Source: Gari tellinella
Taxonomy: Eukaryota; Mollusca; Bivalvia; Cardiida; Psammobiidae
Assembly: GCA_922989275.2 (NCBI GenBank)
Contig: OV277867.1
Location: forward strand, 5,704,001-5,768,000
Length of the DNA stretch: 64,000 nucleotides
Direction of reading: 5' to 3'
Part shown: piece after piece, positions 33,651 through 46,495 of the stretch
Position numbering within the stretch: the first letter of the stretch is position 1
Layout: the number at the start of each line of letters is the position of its first letter
Program-made: the position numbers and the translations under genes
The notes under the pieces: generated by a model
What the model saw: only the letters and a program-made list of their open reading frames with translations
Database searches by the model: none
What the model was told of the DNA's origin: nothing

Positions 33651-33895
33651 TAGTTATGTAACTAGATACAATCGTTAGTGGTGGCAGTTTAAAGCAGTAT
33701 CATGACAAAGTTCGTGTTCAGATATTTATCTGGCTATCGTGAAAAATTTCCACATTCCACTTTGCAGATAATTATCTGAAAACTAACGCGATAGTTTTTT
33801 GCGAAAACTAACTAGTTGAGTATTTCTATGAGATATTAACAGGAATCTATCATGATAAATAAGTGGTTAACTGGTGTCAGAAATATGCCACCATA

Positions 33896-34254
33896 CAAAA
33901 TGATACATGACACTCCATAACTCGCACTCCAAAGTATGTGTCTCTAGCTGATGCATTATATATGATACGGACCAGATTGTTCTATAATTGAGACCAAATA
34001 TGCATACGACAGTCCGTTTTCCCAAGATGTACTCACTCTAAGTACTCAATTAAATGAAACTTCTTAATTTGCCTTGCTGATGTAACATAGGAAGTTAACC
34101 AAAGACAAGTGTTTTCGATCATTGAAGGTCATGGTTTAGGTCAATGTCATTTATTTCATTCATTGCTTGGAAGTATTTATTTGTTTGGTGATATTGTCTT
34201 GAAGAAACGTACATCAGCCGTGTTAAGATAACACCTGCCTGATTGCATTTCAAG
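33896..34254. other. No gene recognised
   Basis: AT-rich spacer between two TIR elements. Confidence 0.4.
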
Positions 34255-35452
34255 CATAGGTGGTTCTCCCGTAGAGCCTTTTTTGTACCCTTATTCTATT
34301 CATATACAAGGTATACAACTCGACCTGTATATCGCCAACACCAGCTCGTCACTGATGTAGCACTGTAGTTAGGGTTAAATTCACCTTATACTCGCCCTAT
34401 GCTCGCAACTGCACTTATTAAACGCAATAATTCATCAAGTAAACACAACATTACTTTGAAACATTAGCATTTATTACAAGTCAATGCGAAATAAGAGCAC
34501 TGTGGTCCAAAATTCAATACATGTATCTTTTGTCGATTGCGAAATGTTCATGTAAATTCAATACATGTATCTTTTGTCGATTGCGAAATGTTCATGTAAA
34601 TAAGCAAAATGAAACAAGTAATTTCATTGGCTGTTGCTAAGTAGCAACCTTCCGGAAAACTGGTACCTTCGTTCCGAGCGTGCCGTGGGTTTAAATTACA
34701 TGCCGGGTTACAGCAATGTTTGTAAATAATGCAGACATTAAAGGTAAATGAAAAATAAACCCGTTTCTAATAGGACTCTACGACGTAATAAACTCAGATT
34801 CAAATAAATAATAACCATTAACACGAATGAAGAACGACAATGAAGAACGTCGTTCTTCATTCGTGCCATTAATGGCGTTATGGCGCCTTTTATTTTACAC
34901 AAATGACTGTTTACCGTTTACGATAGTTATTTAGTTTTCGGCGCTATGTATTAGGGAACCAATCGACAAGCCAATTACATCGCTCTTTTAAAAACTGTCA
35001 TTTTATCACAAATAGCAATAACTAGCTAATTGCAAATTCGTCTGTCAACTGTTGTTGTCTTTATGTCCATTTTATATGAGTTTGAATAAAGTTTGATGGT
35101 TGTTGATTTTTTACTTTTATTTTATAAACATAATGCAAATTATGTGCGATATCCCCTATAACGTGTGTTTACGCAACTTTACGTGGTTTACCCCCGCGAT
35201 CTCTTGGAACGAACTCATGTCCGTGAGCTTCGTGACAAATATTTTTGAAATGTCGTCTTTCTAAGTTGAACGACCTACACCTGAATACTTTTTTATGAAT
35301 ATGGTGTATTATACAAACAATTAACCAGTTTTAGTTAGGTTTAAATATGTTGTTTTTTTTTTTAATTTTCTGACAATGCTAGTTTAGAGTTGTATACCTT
35401 GTATATAAATAGAATAAGGGTACAAAAAGACTATACGGGAGAACCACCTATG
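34255..35452. mobile_element. TIR element with CATAGGTGGTTCTCCCG ends
   Basis: About 70 bases at each end are inverted repeats: CATAGGTGGTTCTCCCGTA, then TTTTTGTACCCTTATTCTAT and ACAAGGTATACAACTC. The interior holds an identical 44-bp direct duplication (34513-34600, TTCAATACATGTATC unit) and a 17-bp-stem hairpin (34822-34865, CACGAATGAAGAACGAC). No transposase; the frame at 35390-35710 reads through the right arm. Confidence 0.75.
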
Positions 35453-35657
35453 ATTTCAACTAGTGTAGTCATAGACGCGGCGGATTGCCTTGATCTACAC
35501 TGTTTGACACTCACATGCATCGAAATTATTTTATGTAGCTTTATTATATGCGGTATTGGCAGTGTAGATCAATCACGGATACAGTGCTTGGGATGTCAAC
35601 GGTGTTTGACCCGTACAATGTTGCAATGCAACAAGGCAGGTTTTCTCATGCCACGGC

Positions 35658-35885
35658 TTAACTCTTTCCTCCCTGAAACTTTAAAAGGAAAATTCCAGTT
35701 TCCATTTTAGTCTAGTCCATTTCTGACTTTTAAGGGTTGTTTTTGTCAATGTTTGGCATTATGACAAACAGTGAATACCCTGATCAGAGGGCTCCTTTCG
35801 GAGCCCTCTGATCTGGGTCTTCACTGTTTGCATAGGACTGTTTGAAAAGGACGCCTATAAGCGGGACTAGGGTTCAAAGAGTTAA
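35658..35885. mobile_element. MITE family C, copy 1 (TTAACTCTTT ends, AGAGGGCTCC hairpin)
   Basis: 228 bp bounded by TTAACTCTTTCCTCCC and CAAAGAGTTAA, with a palindrome at 35766-35830 (CCTGATCAGAGGGCTCC arm). It shares its left flank (CCAGTTTCCATTT, GACTTTTAAGGGTT) with 61081-61328. Confidence 0.8.
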
Positions 35886-36038
35886 ATAATTCAACTGTGC
35901 GAACTGTAGAAGATGACAATTACATAGCCTAGCGTATCGTCTGCTAATAGCTGTGCACGTGTTACAACGTACATGTTCAGGGTCTAATGTTATATTAATT
36001 TTAGCGTTTGAGCTGAGTCTGAGTTTGTTTTCAAGCAT

Positions 36039-36082
36039 TTGATTGGTCAGATTTAAGCCTAGGCTCAAATCTAACCAATCAA
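36039..36082. repeat. Hairpin with TTGATTGGT.AGATTT arms
   Basis: Palindrome centred on AAGCCTAGGCTC with arms of about 20 bp, two mismatches. Confidence 0.7.
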
Positions 36083-36177
36083 GTGGTTGAGAACGACTTT
36101 AGACTCAACTCTAAAGCTTCATAACCTTGTACCCAGACATTTTGATAGAAGAATACTGATAAAAGTGTGATACATAT

Positions 36178-36608
36178 GTGGGGAAAAAAAGTCATTCAGC
36201 CCTAGGAACAAGTCCACGCGCCCTTTACAAACCGTATTCTTCGGATAACTCAATGTTGGCGGTGGCGCCTCTGATCAAGGAGGGTTCGATCAGGGGGCGC
36301 CATTTGGCCAACAGCGAAGTCCGAACAAAAGTTTTAGCTGTCATTCTTATTGCAATACTTAATTTGATTTGTAGTTTCAATATAAATAGATATAACGTTT
36401 TATGCAAAACCCCGTGGTTTTCGTCATTGAAGATGGTGGCCCGATTCCTGAATCCCCAAGGTCGGGCAGTTCGAGGTGACGAAATTAAATTTCCGGGGTT
36501 TGTAAATACATTTAAAGAAGCATTTGAAGCCTTTTGTGGCAGAATTCGAAGCCTTTTGTCGCACAAGAGTAAGGCTTTTAAATATTTTGTGGAATAACTT
36601 AAAACCAT
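36178..36608. other. Stretch open on both strands, not recognised
   Basis: Frames of 139 residues (plus, 36178-36597) and 127 residues (minus, 36225-36608) overlap. Neither shows a known domain, and no splice signals or family match are apparent. A GGCGCC..CTGATC / GATCAG..GGCGCC palindrome lies at about 36254-36312. Probably repeat-derived and not a gene. Confidence 0.3.
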
Positions 36609-37665
36609 TGTGGCATACCTTTAAGCATTTTGTGGCTTTGCAGATTACTGTTAAAAGGTCGCCCTTTACGACTATTTGTCCGGCGCCCTGCTAATCAAGT
36701 GTGTTAACAAGATGGAATCGGGAACCATGCCAAATAACAGTATGTGAGAGGTTACATTGGTCGCCCGTCCGAACACTTAGGTTTTCTCCAGGTAATCCGG
36801 TTTTCTCCAACAGAAATGGCTAATTACGCCACCATTTGTACGACTTGTTTCTTTTTTTATCCTTGAAAAATACATTTGTCATATCTAAACAGTCTAGACG
36901 AAGACAGGAGGACTCCTTCAAAATTGATCAAGGTCACTATCCTTTTCTTTCATTTTGCAATATATTGCAAAAACAACTAACCATAAATAGTCATTCTAAA
37001 CTGAATTGTTCTCTTGAAGTTTAACGGGCGAAGGCCCTAATCGCAGTTTAAGTGGATCCAAAATTTGCTTTTAATGAGGATCGAGTGATATACCTTAAGC
37101 TAGGTGATGTATGCAAAATACAAAGTGCAAGGAATTTTCTAAAAATCCCCAATATGCAGTTTCATATATTGTAAGTTAGCATTGTCAAGGTCAAATGAAG
37201 AAAAACAACATCTCACATTTCGTACAAAAAAGTCTAACAATACACTGACCTCGTAAATACAATTTACATTCACTAATAGGGGCATAGATCTACTTATACA
37301 AACAAGGCGGTCCGTCTTCCTAAACAATTCCGTGAAAAATCATTTAAATCTATTTTCGGTTTTGTGTGATTACTATTTTAGAAATAGGTCATTCACTCAT
37401 AGATTTATTATAAGCTCGTTAAAAATGCTTATTGCCCGTTGCCTTTTGTACATTTGTTTTTGTCAATCAAATACTATAATAGGTTATTACAACGATAGAA
37501 ACCAGGAATTCATTGCAATAATAGTTAAAGTATAAAACACCCCTGCTACTTCAAATAGAATATTTCGACTTCCAAATATATGTACATGTACATCTGTTCC
37601 ATTTCGTTCTAGTTCGTACTCACCTCAGAACTCCTTCGCTAATCGATTGCGAGTTGGCTGGTATT
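36609..37665. other. No gene recognised
   Basis: AT-rich sequence without a convincing frame or repeat border. Confidence 0.4.
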
Positions 37666-37728
37666 TGCAAAAAATGTTGATCCAGATTAGACGTCACGTC
37701 ACGTCTGATCTAGATCAAAGCTGTTTGA
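37666..37728. repeat. Hairpin repeat core
   Basis: GATCCAGATTAGACGTCACG / ACGTCTGATCTAGATC, arms ending in CTGTTTGACA. Confidence 0.7.
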
Positions 37729-37939
37729 CACTCGTTTTAGGTTTCTTCAATTTAAACATGTTAAATCTGAATTTTACCAAACTTGCAGCTAACAGTTCTT
37801 TAGCAGTAGATATTTCGGCAGGTTAAAATGTAATACACTTTATATTTACGAAAAACATACGCATTCGACATGTGTTGTCCTTATTTCGGATTCAATTCCG
37901 TGAAAAATAATAAAGATCTAGGTAGTATTTTAATACACA

Positions 37940-38930
37940 CCCCGAACTAAAGTTTGGGGAGTATAGTTGAGTCACCATGTCGGTCCGTCTGTCCGTCCGT
38001 ACGACCGGTTGTTCGTCCGTCCGTCCGGTTTGTCCAGAGCATAACTTCCAAAGTATAAAAGCTATGACATTCATATACAAATAGATATCGTGACCAGCAG
38101 TGCAGTGAACGAGAATCGTTACTCTGTCATGATTAGATTTGGAGTTATTGCTCTTTGTTAGTTTTATCCAAGTCAGGCTTGTCCGGAAGTTAACTTCCAA
38201 AGCATATCGGCTATGGATTTCAAAGTTCATATACATATAGATAACATTGAACACAAGTGTAGTGCATAAATACCGTAACTCTGTCATTAGTATTTTTGGA
38301 GTTATTGCCCTTTGTTATTTTGTCCAAGTTGGACTTATCCGGAGCATAACTTTCAAAGTATGAAAGCTATCGACTTTAAACTTCGTATACAGATAGATCA
38401 CATTGACCACAAGTTAAGTGCACAAGAACCATAACTCGGTCTTCATTTTCTTTTGAGTTGTTGTCCTTTGTTAAATTTGTCTTAGCCAGGCTTGCCCGGA
38501 GTATAACTTCAAAAGTATATAAGTTATTGACCTAAAACTTCATTTACAGATATATCACATTGACGACAAGTCAGTGCACAAGAACTGCAACTCTTTCATC
38601 AGTGTTTTGGAGTACTTGTCCTTTGTTATTTGTGTACTTGGCTTGTCCGTAGCATAAATTTCAAAGCATACAAGCTATGGACTTCAAAATTCATATACAG
38701 ATAGCTTACATTAGCCACATGTGCAGTGCACAAGGTCCATAACTCTGTCTTCAGTACTTGTGAGTTATTGCCCTGTAATGGTGTTTTCTTAGACTTGTCC
38801 GGCGGATAACTTCAAAAGTATTAAAGTTAATGACTTCAAACTTCATATACAGATAGATCTCATTGCTTAAAAACCGTAACTCTGTCTTCATTATTTTCTG
38901 AGTTATCGTCCTTTGTCATTAGTATTACTT
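37940..38930. repeat. Degenerate ~145-bp tandem repeat
   Basis: About seven units of the pattern CTTGTCCGGAGCATAACTTC, AAAGTAT.AAGCTATGGACTTC, CATATACAGATAGATCACATTG, GTGCACAAGAACCATAACTC and GAGTTATTGCCCTTTGTTA. The frames in this region on both strands are repeat artefacts. Confidence 0.8.
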
Positions 38931-38989
38931 AACATTGTGTATGTATCATATTATGTGTATTAATTTTAGAAAAATTTGTAGAGAGCATA

Positions 38990-40380
38990 TCTTTGGAGCA
39001 ACCAAAGTGTTCCCCTTTTCATGTGTAGTACACACATCAACTTTATCCTGAACATTGACCTCTTGTAACAGTACCCTACTTGAGGTTTGAATCACCATTA
39101 GTGATATGTCTAGGTGGTTTTCCTCTTCTATAATTAGCTGTAGTTTGATGCACTCAACGTTAGAGCTTTGAGCACAAATAGTGATTGAACTTTGTGTGGA
39201 CCAGTCGGTCAGTCTGTCTTTGCGTCAGTCCGTATATCTTTTGTTCGAAGACAATTTCCTATACCACAGCTAGGACAACCAAAGTTGGTGTGCAAATACA
39301 CCATGGGATGTTGGAGTGTCGTACACCATCATCAAGTCACCTTGAACTTGATGCTGACCTTTGATTTCAATTATAGAAAAAAGCTTATTTGGATGATACT
39401 TCCTATGAAACATTAGCCAGTGCTACCAACTTTGATGTGAGGGTACATCTGTGGATGGTGTAACATCAGGTCACTGTATGTATGACCTTGACCTTTGACC
39501 TCTAGTACAGAAAAAGTGCTTATCATATTTCCAACATCACATATAGATATATCAATTTGGTGTGTACGTATATCTCGAGAAAGCGGAGTGTTGCATACAA
39601 TTATAGGCAAAATGATCATGACCTTAGACTTTGACCTTTAATTATATTAAAAGCTTTTTCGGAGCGTATTACCCCATATCACTTCAGCTAATTTACTGTG
39701 TGGGTACATTTTCGAATGGAGAAATGTCCTCGTATGCTACTTCTATGTGGCATTGGTCTTGTTGTTTGACATCAATTATGAAAAAGGTTTTAGGAGCATG
39801 TTTACTATTACTATATCAAAATGAGTCAATTTTAGGATGGTGGGATGTCACTAGTTAAAGTTCAATATTACAATTGTCTTGAACCTTGACCTCAATTATA
39901 GAATAAAGTCATTGGGTGCATATTTCCTAAACATCATCACAATGGAATATGCACTTTTTAACATCTTGGAATTGTGGCGTGTGTGTCGCGGGTCATTTTT
40001 AGGTCCTTGTGACCCCTTGACTTTTGATCTTTTCCACTCAATTATGGAATAAATTTCCAACTGTTATTTCTATACCACATCAGCTAGGGATACCAATTTT
40101 GATGTGAGGGCATATCTCAGGATTGAATATCACATTACATTTTCAGATACCCTGTAAGCGTCATTATGACCATATCCTTTGACCTAACGTAAAGAATAAG
40201 ATTGTCCAGAGCATATTTCTTATACTAAATCAGCCAGGACTATCAACTGTTGTGTTTGAGTACATCTTTGGATGATGGATTGAAGCGTTCCATTGTCACG
40301 TCACTATGATATTGACCTTGAATTTGACATAAAAGTTGACCATGAGGCCCTGAAGTGCTCACATGGAACATTATATAAAT
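38990..40380. repeat. Degenerate ~190-bp tandem repeat
   Basis: Recurring phrases TATACCACATCAGCTAGG, CCAACTTTGATGTGAGGG, CATCTGTGGATGGTG, CTTGACCTTTGACCT and CAATTATAGAA.AAAG. The last units belong to the 685-bp duplication listed next. Confidence 0.75.
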
Positions 40381-41358
40381 ATTAGATGGCAGTTTGCGTG
40401 ACATTCAAATTGTCAACCCGAGAAACAGAATGTCACCCCGAGCCGTAGCCGAGGGTGACATTCTTGTTTTCGAGGGTTGACAATTTGAATGTCACGCAAA
40501 CTGACATCTAATACTTATTTTATTACACCGAGCTTATCAACCCTAGCTTAAGAATCGTCTCATTTTTATTTTATAAAATGTGTTGTGAATACCAATTTAG
40601 CGCGGACATGTACGTAACGCGGCAAACGATGTCGCCGTCTATGACGTCACATTGTTTATAATTATATCACAAGAGGGTCATTTTTAGGTCCTTGTGACCC
40701 CTTGACTTTTGATCTTTTCCACTCAATTATGGAATAAATTTCCAAATGTTATTTCTATACCACATCAGCTAGGGATACCAATTTTGAAGTGAGGGCATAT
40801 CTCAGGATTGAATATCACATTACATTTTCAGATACCCTGTAAGCGTCATTATGACCATATCCTTTGACCTAACGTAAAGAATAAGATTGTCCAGAGCATA
40901 TTTCTTATACTAAATCAGCCAGGACTATCAACTGTTGTGTTTGAGTACATCTTTGGATGATGGATTGAAGCGTTCCATTGTCACGTCACTATGATATTGA
41001 CCTTGAATTTGACATAAAAGTTGACCATGAGGCCCTGAAGTGCTCACATGGAACATTATATAAATATTAGATGGCAGTTTGCGTGACATTCAAATTGTCA
41101 ACCCGAGAAACAGAATGTCACCCCGAGCCGTAGCCGATGGTGACATTCTTGTTTTCGAGGGTTGACAATTTGAATGTCACGCAAACTGACATCTAATACT
41201 TATTTTATTACACCGAGCTTATCAACCCTAGCTTTAGAATCGTCTCATTTTTATTTTATAAAATGTGTTGTGAATACCAATTTAGCGCGGACATGTACGT
41301 AACGCGGCAAACGACGTCGCCGTCTATGACGTCACATTGTTTATAATTATATCACAAG
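39990..41358. repeat. 685-bp tandem duplication with an internal ~132-bp hairpin
   Basis: Copy 1 is 39990-40674 and copy 2 is 40675-41358. About five single-base differences were seen (for example CCAACTG/CCAAATG and GATGTCG/GACGTCG). Each copy contains a foldback (40381-40512 and 41066-41197) with arms ATTAGATG.CAGTTTGCGTG and ACATTCAAATTGTCAACCC around CACCCCGAGCCGTAGCCGA. Confidence 0.9.
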
Positions 41359-43378
41359 AAAGAAAGAAGAACGTTATGACAAGTAAATTGAAGAAACAAC
41401 GTCTTTACATTGTCTAGGTGGCAAATATCCTCTTCCGAAATGGTGGCAAATCTTACAGGAATGGACAAAAGGAAGCAACTTGTACAGAAAATGCCAAAAG
41501 TTGATTAGAAGTTACCACTCTTTAAAACGTTCTAATATCGCCAATAGCGAAATTCATGTCAATGTTGACAGTACGTTTTCGGACGGAGAAAAAAAGTAAT
41601 GTCCTTTAGAGTGACGTCACGAAAAGAATATCATAAAGAGTGACAGTATATTTTGGATAGATGTAAAAGACATGCAAAATGTTAACTGTAGGTCTATGGG
41701 AAATTAACATTGTAACTCAAAGCGAGGTGTAATAAAGAATACATCTTATATCCAGACTCTTTCTACGATTTGACCTACTGGTCTGCTGTTTGGCTCTACA
41801 CACTCTATGACCATATGTTTCTTAATTATTGTCAATTTTGCATTCGGGGATTTGGCTAAAACATGTCATTTAGAGTGTTCAGAATGTTTTGCTATAAGTT
41901 TACCTATTTGTCTACATTTTAAATTAACATATACTACATTTACACATGTCCTCGATATTGTCAGGGAGATAATTCTGAGTAAGGATCATATAATTTCGAC
42001 TTAGAGTGTGGCCCAAAGGCGTTGAGAAGCTTTCATTATCAATGGATTACAGATCTACGTTTTGATTGCCATAACCCATATTCAAACATTACCTCGATTT
42101 TGTCTATGTTATTATTCTGAGCAAGTTAAATGAATTTGGGACTATTAAAATGACACAGTAAGTGTTAAAAAATTCAGCTTACTGTTACTCTTTAGTCCGA
42201 CATAACTAATATACATCTTTGACCTAGAAAGTGTCAATGTAACCAATTTTTTTAACCTGTGAAATCACTGATCTACTTTTTATAGCTATGAAACCTATAT
42301 TCAAACACAGTTAAAGATAATTATTCTGAGTAAAATTGAAAAAGACTGGATTACAATTACAGTCCACGGATTGACCAAAATCTGTTTATGACTTGACCGA
42401 CTGACCCACTTTAACATAACCTTGTTTTCTTACATCATCTCAATATCATCAAGACTACGACCCTTGCAAAACTGAGTAAAGATATAGCCGTAAATAAAAT
42501 TTCTATAAGGTTCTTAATTTTGGACTCCATATCCAGACACAGAATATGACCACGGGCTCTTTGGCGGCCATGCGTTGCGACGTTTCAATGTTCCTTAAAC
42601 GAATTCAAAGTCTATCAATTGAGCAATACGTTGGTGCAAAGCAAACTGGTATGCATAGAATATATATACATTTCAGTATCAACATACATGTGTAATGTTG
42701 GGGTATTCGACACTTACTTTGAAACATATCTTTTTTACTTTAATTATTTGCATTAATTTCCTAAAATCCAATATTAACTGGTCATATTTGAAAAATTGAA
42801 AAAATCCACACAGTGTTGTACATATTTTGAAAGCGCCAAGCATTCAAACTGTTATGAATCTATTTAAAATTGTTTAGGTTTTACGTGGCTTGAGATAGAG
42901 TCCGCGACTCTCTTATATTCCAGCTTATTCTAATCAAACCATCATTGTAATTTTAAGATATACTGTTAACGCAATAGATCGAAAATATAACAAAAATAAG
43001 TAGTGAATGTGTCCTTGAGTATTTGCAAATGTAAGAAACCCAGTACGTATCATATGATAAGGCTCTCCAAGGTTTTAATTTACCAAGGTCAGCATTATTT
43101 CGATTCCTACCACTGATAAGTTGTCTTGATTTAATATCGCTGCAAATGATCTATGTCTGCATTCGTTGCAATTTGCAGGTGTCTTCTTTTCAAGTAATGT
43201 AGCTTCAAGTTACCGGTATATCAAATAACCTAGAAATAGTGTATTTATCATTTTCCAAAATTCAGAAGACCCAGTTAGGTGGTAGCATTGACCCCTTAAG
43301 ATTATTGGGTGCTAGCCAGTAGTCACTAGTCAGTTACCGCGTTATACGCATAAGTTAACTAGTCGTGCAAAAAGCAAC
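41359..43378. repeat. Gene-free stretch with decayed tandem repeats
   Basis: From 41740 to 42540 there are decayed units with TTTGACCTACTGGTCTGC, CCATATTCAAACATTACC and ATTATTCTGAGCAA phrases. The remainder is AT-rich with nothing recognised. Confidence 0.5.
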
Positions 43379-43407
43379 ATGGGTAATACGCTTGAAACGG
43401 CGGTGAG
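43379..43407 (+). CDS. Proposed first coding exon of gene 2
   Basis: ATGGGTAATACGCTTGAAAC starts a nine-codon frame (MGNTLETAV) ending AG|GTAAAT in phase 2, which fits the single base left by the acceptor at 44541. The Gly-2 could allow N-myristoylation, but the Glu at position 6 is unfavourable. No in-frame stop lies close upstream, so a longer exon or an earlier start is possible. Support is splice phase only. Confidence 0.4.
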
Positions 43408-44540
43408 GTAAATATTTCAACTCGATTTTGAATGTAAATAGTTATATATGTTTATCAACAATGTTTTGTTTTATTTTGCGTTTTAAGACGGTAACTTGTT
43501 TGACTAATGGTCTTGAAAATTCAATGTTTTAGCTCACCTGGCTGGAAGTGCCAGTGTTGATTATCGTGATGCTCCTGTGTTCGTTGTTGGTCGTCATGCG
43601 GCGTAGTCGTCTATTGTGAACATTGTGTTATTTAACAAAATAACAGACATCTCCTTCTAAACAATTAGGTGTAAGGTAAAACGAATTTGTAACATGGGTA
43701 TTATATACTCACGGAATTTAAAAACTGTGCATGGTTGAAATGTGTTTTAAATGTACAGTTGAATAAAGTGTGTAGAATTTGTTGGTTATCCTGTTCGTTA
43801 AATTTGCGTTACTTTTGCGTGTCAAAAGACGTTTGTCTATTTTGGCATCAAATGGTCAGAACACTCATTTGTACGGTAGATGCAACACGTTTTCAATGTA
43901 CACTGGTTGTTTTGGGAGTAAATCAATGGAAAAACAAGTAAACTTTGTTATATCGACCATGACGGTTTTATCGCCACGGCTGTCTGAAAATGCGCGTTTA
44001 CGTTCAGTTTGCATATTAGAGGTTGGAATGCAGAAAAAGTGGTTTTGCAGGACAGTCTGGCCTTCATCGTAACATCATGTTGTCATTATCGAGACGTATC
44101 GACAATTTGGCAATGCTCGCGATAACCTGCGACAAGGGATACCGCTATTAACGTAACGTCGACAAGATACGTATATTCTCGTTACACATGTACGTCATCA
44201 CCTTCAGTCTCCAAACTTTACGCTCAAAACATTTGTCTCATCAGCCCGAGGACAGTGCGCAACAGATTACGCTAATTTTGAATCCGTCCTACTGTACGTC
44301 CCATTCTGACGTCAAACTCGTCACATTGCCTTAATGACAAAAATGCCTGGCAGTACAATCTTGATTGACATCACACTTTAATGACTCTTATGAGATGTTA
44401 GATTGATGTTTAAAATAACACAATAACAAAGTCCATTTATAATTGGATTGTTATTCTATTATTTAGTAAGCTTTTCCCAATGCACAGTTTTTAAATTCCG
44501 TGAGTATATATTCACACAATTTAATCGAACTCTGTTTCAG
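43408..44540. other. Gene 2 first intron
   Basis: No repeat border or exon seen. Frames at 43735-44072 overlap each other and show no family character. Confidence 0.4.
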
Positions 44541-44598
44541 AGGTGTTATTGATGCTTTCTATGGTATCATCTGGGGAGAATTATATGATGCTCGAGAA
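44541..44598 (+). CDS. Proposed second exon of gene 2
   Basis: Acceptor CTCTGTTTCAG|A and donor GAA|GTAAGTAAAA are both strong. The 58-base exon encodes GVIDAFYGIIWGELYDARE (after one base completing an Arg codon) and ends in phase 0, as the terminal exon needs. The peptide looks like an amphipathic helix that would lead straight into the coiled coil of 47491-48156. No domain is recognised. A second frame is open through the exon but hits TAA just past the donor. Confidence 0.5.
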
Positions 44599-45630
44599 GT
44601 AAGTAAAACTGGTGTTACGTACTGATGTATGACAATGTTTTCACCGCAAATTGTATTTTGAGGTTTTACCCCTTCGCAACCAATTTGCCGTCTGCTTCAC
44701 AATTGTTGTCTGCAATAGAGTTTCAATGTTAGCTTTAGGCGGTGTAACTGACGAAATTTCGAAAGGTGTGTCAAACAGTTAGATTCTGATCAAGATTCAA
44801 ATAGCTTGCAAATGTGCTTTTGGGGCACTTTTGACAGTGAAAGGGTTACAAAGGACGATTGATTTTATATACGAAAACATAACGGCAAAATCCATGTGCT
44901 TGCAAACTTAGTCTTCAATTTAACATCTCATTTATTCATTCGATAAAGTTTTGAACGTGATCTTGTTTTGATGAACTGCATATGAAGTGCATATTTCGTC
45001 AAAAACAAATCAAGTTTTCCAAGAGTTTTGCCCTTTTTTGGAATATTTTAGAATATTATAAGTGTCAGTTTTCCAACATGCTTTCACATATTGAGCTGAA
45101 ATGTGGTACTTGTACATGATACTGTTTTGATTACCTGAATGTCAAGTTTGCATTTCGTCAAAGTTTTCAAGTTTTCGATGAGTTCTTGTTATATATTAAT
45201 ATGACAAATCAGTATGTAGAAAAGCTACTAAATTATATTAATAATTATGTGTAGTATAGTCCAATACTAATTATCATAATATTCCATATTAGCAATAATT
45301 GTATAGATTGTTAAAATAATCTGCACGGGAAACAATTATCCCGCTTACGGCCATCACGTTAAGCCATGGTCACTAAAATATGCCTTTTTACGCCTTCAGT
45401 TTATACTGAAAAGAGCTCACATCATACAGTCATGAATATGAAGCTTAATAATAATATTTTCTATATCCTACCATATACATGTAGTAGCGTTTGACAGTAG
45501 AGTAGAGTGCGTCTTTATGTGCATTCTTCTTTACTTTCAACCTTTTTAAAGTGGTCACATGTCTTTCACGCTATATATCCTTTCCACGCCCCTAACGTAT
45601 AAAAACGTTTTGACGTTTATGGCACATTTT
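44599..45630. repeat. Gene 2 second intron, first part
   Basis: A decayed hairpin MITE is at 44680-44850 (CCCCTTCGCAACC, AAACAGTTAGATTCTGATC, TGAAAGGGTTA). A family D half arm lies near 45510-45552. Otherwise AT-rich. Confidence 0.5.
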
Positions 45631-46416
45631 TACGGAAGCCGGATAGTGCCACTTTTACAATTTTTTATTTTTTTTTATCTTGAAGATTCAAGTTATTATC
45701 TTGAAAATTCAAGATAGTATCTTGAAAATTCAAGATAGTATCTTGAATTTTCAACATACTATCTTGAATATTCAAGATAATAACTTGAAAATTCAAGATA
45801 GTATCTTGAATTTTCAACATACTAACTTGAAAATTCAAGATAGTATCTTGAATTTTCAACATACTATCTTGAATATTCAAGATAATAACTTGAAAATTCA
45901 AGATATTATCTTGAATTTTCAACATACTAACTTGAAAATTCAAGATACTATCTTGAATATTCAACATACTAACTTGAAAATTCAAGATATTATTTACAAT
46001 TTTATATTTTTTTTATCTTGAAAATTCAAGTTATTATCTTGAAAATTCAAGATAGTATCTTGAAAATTCAAGATAGTATCTTGAATTTTGCAACATACTA
46101 TCTTGAATATTCAAGATAATAACTTGAAAATTCAAGATACTATCTTGAATTTTCAACATACTAACTTGAATATTCAAGATACTATCTTGAAAATTCAAGA
46201 TACTATCTCGATTTTTCAACATACTATCTTGAATATTCATGATACTATCTTGAAAATTCAAGATACTATCTTGAATTTTCAAGTTATTATCTTGAATATT
46301 CAAGATAGTATGTTGAAAATTCAAGATACTATCTTGAATTTTCAAAATAATAACTTGAATTTTCAAGATATTTTTTTTTTTAAATATTGTAAAAGTGGCA
46401 CTATCCGGCTTCCGTA
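45631..46416. mobile_element. TIR element 1 filled with palindromic TTGAAAATTCAAGATA minisatellite
   Basis: A perfect 31-bp terminal inverted repeat, starting TACGGAAGCCGGATAGTGCC and ending ACTTTTACAAT, lies at 45631-45661 and 46386-46416. Between them is an array of the self-complementary unit TATCTTGAAAATTCAAGATA, with AATATT and AATTTT centre variants. An internal spacer near 45990-46017 repeats the ACAATTTTATATTTTTTT subterminal sequence. The long QDSILNFQ-like frames on both strands are artefacts of the palindrome. Confidence 0.9.
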
Positions 46417-46495
46417 CTGATATGTACCTCTTGTGCAAATATTTGGCACGAAACACACCAGTCAATAAAATAAATACGTTTGACTATGATAATAT

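Larger units (their letters stand above)
31988..33895. mobile_element. TIR element copy 2, inverted, carrying a Tc1-like element
   Basis: The ends TATGGTGGCATGGTTCTGAC (left) and GTCAGAAATATGCCACCATA (right) match copy 1 in inverted order. Without the Tc1-like insertion (32303-33650) the element would be about 560 bp. Confidence 0.75.

Noticed and set aside
36178..36608. Possible two-strand overlapping genes
   Set aside because: No domain, no splice signals and a palindrome inside; more likely repeat sequence. Kept only as a low-confidence note.
37892..38287. 131-residue minus-strand frame
   Set aside because: It lies in a degenerate tandem repeat with PTDRRTD-type low-complexity sequence from GTCCGTCCGT runs.
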